Source: Verrucomicrobiota bacterium
GTDB lineage: Bacteria > Verrucomicrobiota > Verrucomicrobiia > Chthoniobacterales > UBA10450
DNA length: 15,564 bases
Direction of reading: 5' to 3'
Assembly: GCA_003217835.1 (NCBI GenBank)
Contig: QHMQ01000098.1
Coordinates: 11,795-27,358 of the forward strand
The notes beneath the pieces were generated by a model that had not been told where the DNA came from, did not search any database, and saw nothing but the letters and a program-made list of their open reading frames with translations. This document shows positions 14,301 to 15,564 of this stretch, one piece after another; the stretch's first letter is position 1, and every line of letters begins with the position of its first letter. A program made the position numbers and the translations under genes.

Positions 14301-14919
14301 GCACTGGTTCTCGGAACATCCGAGCATGGAGCAAGAAAAGAAAATGGGCAGCAAGCTGGAGGTGCCGTTTGTCTGTCAGTTCATCGCTATGCGTTGGTCG
14401 TATGAAGAAACGATTGTCGCGCAGGCCAAGCTCAACCCGCTCACGCGGCGGCAGGACAGGACACAGCGCGAGATCGACCGCATTGTGGCGAATCATCGAC
14501 AGGATCCTGCGGAAAGTAAGCGGCTGGATGAGCTGAAGGAAACACTCGCGCTGCTTTCCGGCTTGGAAGCCGGCTCGGTCAACGAGATCGATCGCTATCT
14601 CGGACTGGTTGATCAAATTCTCGATCGCAAGCGGCCATTCGATCGATCCCTTTTCAAGAACGTCAACGGGCCGATTACAGCCGAGCAGATTTATGTGAAC
14701 CAAAAAGTTTCCGATCTGATCTCAAACGCCGAGATGGAACAAAGCGATTACCGCCGCGGCAATCGGCCAAACGTTTTCTTCGGCGTACAAAAAAGCTTTT
14801 TCGGCATTAAGATCGGCGTCTTTGTCTTCAACACGATCGTTTTGATTGGATCGACACTCGGGCTGCTTGCCCTGCTCCATTGGATTTTGCACCGGCAACT
14901 GGAAGTGCGAAGAGGCTAA
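11308..14919 (+). CDS. Giant ABCG-type ABC transporter with TerB-like and FHA-like N-terminal regions
   Basis: Single-chain half-transporter of about 1,200 aa (numbering here from the farthest start, TTG 11212, 1,235 aa). Domains in order: a basic head; a TerB-like helical domain (about 80-195, opening LIQVLASFSKADGVL-x-EEE); two degenerate FHA-like beta regions (about 225-300, NYSGQNVSVRGRPL...GQRILVG; and 395-482, IIVGDTPVRTTAPLKDGDTIRI); an ABCG/White-type ATPase with Walker A GASGSGKST (529-537), Q-loop YMPQQD, signature LSGGE (635-639), Walker B VYLFDEP (655-661) and H-loop His691; then an ABC-2 membrane domain with about six segments between 854 and 1224. A 180-residue hydrophilic insertion lies between the last two membrane segments. 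Order ATPase-then-membrane is ABCG-like, as in mycobacterial Rv1747-type FHA-ABC exporters. ATG 11308 (MTEMVSSV) is chosen because upstream codons look non-conserved; starts at 11212 and 11242 remain possible. Substrate unknown. Confidence 0.92.
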   Translation: MTEMVSSVADKIDRAVQRVTPFAYRVRRTGRRWVRRALRKPRSVSEGPNLLPLLIQVLASFSKADGVLLEEEIDSSLGFLRYDYPEAVYSELRQLFRQALYEQQDLAAMAQKLGTQLTTERKIMLGVQLYDLISQAGLKQEQVVAFYSFMSQLGMAAQAIDIVYQLNASEDSDPSIYQRGASPLESLSFATNGKADVILKNLDGSDRLMAFRYHDLILLKNYSGQNVSVRGRPLVRGGFCRIYPGQRILVGNQVLSYQELAQYFNAKKNVSLPQILIRVNKDSDEVELERSRTRESSLRVTFGLKVRVKALRDVDAELNGIKLKAGTQVEATLEDKIIFHNDSELDLIDLRRRARALGGRFQLKASKSEYLVSNDPSRLEADDILLSPGTSGDVLLKIFCDYDQRVGLLQVIEADRPIIVGDTPVRTTAPLKDGDTIRIDVGQFLRCNFSERIIEEERNIIRTLEVNEVTHRFSKGEIGLEGISFGVTRGELVCVMGASGSGKSTLLRVLAGQLQPTRGEVILNGQSLYPNLDALKRYISYMPQQDAFDEHLTIGENLQFAAAIRSPHLSRRDRMRRLDAKLIELGLGERRDAVVGSADKKTLSGGERKRLNIGLDMIGMSDVYLFDEPTSGLSSKDSEHVIEIIRGMAHNKIIIVTIHQPSSKLFQMFHKAILLDKGGRLVFFGTPSDMLRYFAEAEHQHQFGAELGACPSCGTTRPEFIFDVLETPLRDISGDIIYEENSRGQLVAARRYSPEFWRDKYEAFRLIQDVKQVSLRKEPVAPLPAVPAQKKRLPFRWHDEWTQFRTLLRRSFISKLRNRANLVITIGVSPVLALLIATILRYSDSGKYDFASAYHIPTFLFLSLIVAMFLGLTNSADDIIRDRPVLQRERNLNVRLSYYVISKTLTLGIFALIQCVLFVLIGNYVLQIRGMFWIDLGIMLMTAMGGVSLGLLISSLVADPKTAANIVPLVLIPQIIMGGALIKYEDMNRNLALVYSLTHWFSEHPSMEQEKKMGSKLEVPFVCQFIAMRWSYEETIVAQAKLNPLTRRQDRTQREIDRIVANHRQDPAESKRLDELKETLALLSGLEAGSVNEIDRYLGLVDQILDRKRPFDRSLFKNVNGPITAEQIYVNQKVSDLISNAEMEQSDYRRGNRPNVFFGVQKSFFGIKIGVFVFNTIVLIGSTLGLLALLHWILHRQLEVRRG

Positions 14920-14941
14920 GCGGCTCACAGATCGACGTGCG

Positions 14942-15080
14942 TTCATGTTTGTCATTCCGAGCGGAGTCGAGAACTTCCCGCCGAAAGAGAAGCCCATACG
15001 TCAAGTCGCACGGCTGACTAGCAAGAACAGACGCGAGCTAATGTGGAGGTACCAGTTGTACTCGGGATGACAAGCGTGAA
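14942..15080. repeat. 139-bp MITE/REP-like element with 20-bp imperfect terminal inverted repeats
   Basis: The left arm TTCATGTTTGTCATTCCGAG (14942-14961) and right arm CTCGGGATGACAAGCGTGAA (15061-15080) are inverted repeats matching at 17 of 20 positions; all three mismatches are T for C in the left arm, so as RNA the stem would be fully paired with G-U wobbles. The core TGTCATTCCGAGCGGAGTCG looks like a dispersed repeat often met in Verrucomicrobiota and Acidobacteriota genomes (recall, not a search). It fills most of the 191-nt gap between the ABC gene and the peptidase gene, encodes nothing, and may also terminate transcription. Confidence 0.6.
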
Positions 15081-15110
15081 AGGCGAGCGTAAATAGACAC
15101 CGAACACTGA

Positions 15111-15564
15111 ATGAGCAAAAGAAAGAACAAAGCAACCCGGCTGATCGTCGCCGCCAGCGACACTGATGCGGACATGCTTTATGCGACGAAATTTTGGGCG
15201 CCCGATCCATTCATTTTCCTGGAACGGAATGGCAAGCGCACACTTGTTTTGAGCGATCTGGAAATCGATCGCGGGCGCAAACAGGCCAAAGCGGACGAAT
15301 TCGTCATGTTCAGCCAGCTGGAGCGTGAAGTGCAGGGAAAATCGAAGAAGGCACCACCCTACGAAAAAGTTCTTGCGCATTTTCTCCGAAAACGCGGCAT
15401 AAAATCGACAATAGTTCCATCGAATTTTCCGCTCGGTTATGCGCAGGAACTCACGGCAAATAAAATCCACGTTCAGGCGACAAACGGGCTTTTTTGGCCA
15501 GAACGCGAAGGGAAATCCGAGAAGGAAATTGAAATGATTGGCCGGGCACTGCGAATTACGGAAA
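15111..15564 (+). CDS. N-terminal part of an M24/creatinase-type Xaa-Pro peptidase (cut by window edge)
   Basis: An open frame from ATG 15111 runs to the window end (151 codons) and is incomplete at its C-terminus. The translated start MSKRKNKATRLIVAASDTDA is followed by DMLYATKFWAPDPFIFLERNG, a KRTLVLSDLEIDRGRKQAKADEF block and a LAHFLRKRGIKSTIVPSNFPLGYAQEL segment. This is the creatinase N-terminal domain of aminopeptidase P/prolidase-like proteins: the 'seen ADMLYLTGF ... PFIFLE' strand and the RAKKE-like helix before the next strand. The segment KSEKEIEMIGRALRIT at the cut matches the helix that leads into the M24 pita-bread catalytic domain (usually 'K...EI..I..A...T'). The metal ligands lie beyond the window, so activity cannot be judged. 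It follows the inverted-repeat element by 30 nt. No strong Shine-Dalgarno sequence is visible. Confidence 0.85.
   Translation, partial: MSKRKNKATRLIVAASDTDADMLYATKFWAPDPFIFLERNGKRTLVLSDLEIDRGRKQAKADEFVMFSQLEREVQGKSKKAPPYEKVLAHFLRKRGIKSTIVPSNFPLGYAQELTANKIHVQATNGLFWPEREGKSEKEIEMIGRALRITE

Noticed and set aside
15018..15470. Minus-strand open frame of 150 codons at the right end
   Set aside because: It is antisense to the clear creatinase-N-like frame starting at 15111 and also runs into the inverted-repeat element; not a real gene.

Overview
The window is a bacterial chromosomal segment, most likely from a soil or freshwater Verrucomicrobiota of the Chthoniobacterales/Spartobacteria kind. That placement is an inference from protein flavour and layout (FtsH with a proline-rich tail, a large ABCG-type fusion protein, scarce Shine-Dalgarno sequences, GC-rich sequence with many GCG/CGC codons); no rRNA or tRNA gene is present to confirm it. 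Thirteen protein genes are supported, the last cut by the right edge. I see no tRNA, rRNA, CRISPR array, transposase or integrase.

Left part (1-3217): an APC amino-acid permease (-) is divergent from a stand-alone tandem-ACT protein (+). Convergent to that lie an isoprenylcysteine-methyltransferase-like membrane protein (-) and a YkuD-type L,D-transpeptidase (-). Centre-left (3416-6682, all +): a GlgX/TreX-type glycogen debranching enzyme, then a Host_attach/baeRF-like protein followed by a short ribosome hibernation factor (HPF), a pair that points to ribosome inactivation or rescue in starvation.

Accessory block (6686-8990, all -): a serine beta-lactamase-like lipoprotein, a small cupin and a small exported lipocalin-like protein. 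Their boundaries carry six copies of an integron-core-like heptamer (GTTAGRY, or RYCTAAC), correctly oriented: GTTAGAC lies 2 nt before the first gene, GTCTAAC directly abuts its stop codon, GTTAGGC precedes the cupin and GCCTAAC overlaps the cupin stop. The 164-nt segment between the first two genes is an imperfect inverted repeat shaped like an attC site. I read this block as a possible integrase-less gene-cassette cluster (CALIN-like), or its remnant, inserted next to ftsH. This is the most interesting signal in the window, but it is not proven.

Right part (9024-15564): ftsH (-) is divergent from a 1.2-1.24 kaa ABC transporter (+) that fuses a TerB-like domain, two degenerate FHA-like regions, an ABCG-type ATPase and an ABC-2 membrane domain. 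Downstream lies a 139-bp element with 20-bp imperfect terminal inverted repeats (MITE/REP-like), then the start of an M24/creatinase-type Xaa-Pro peptidase running off the window.
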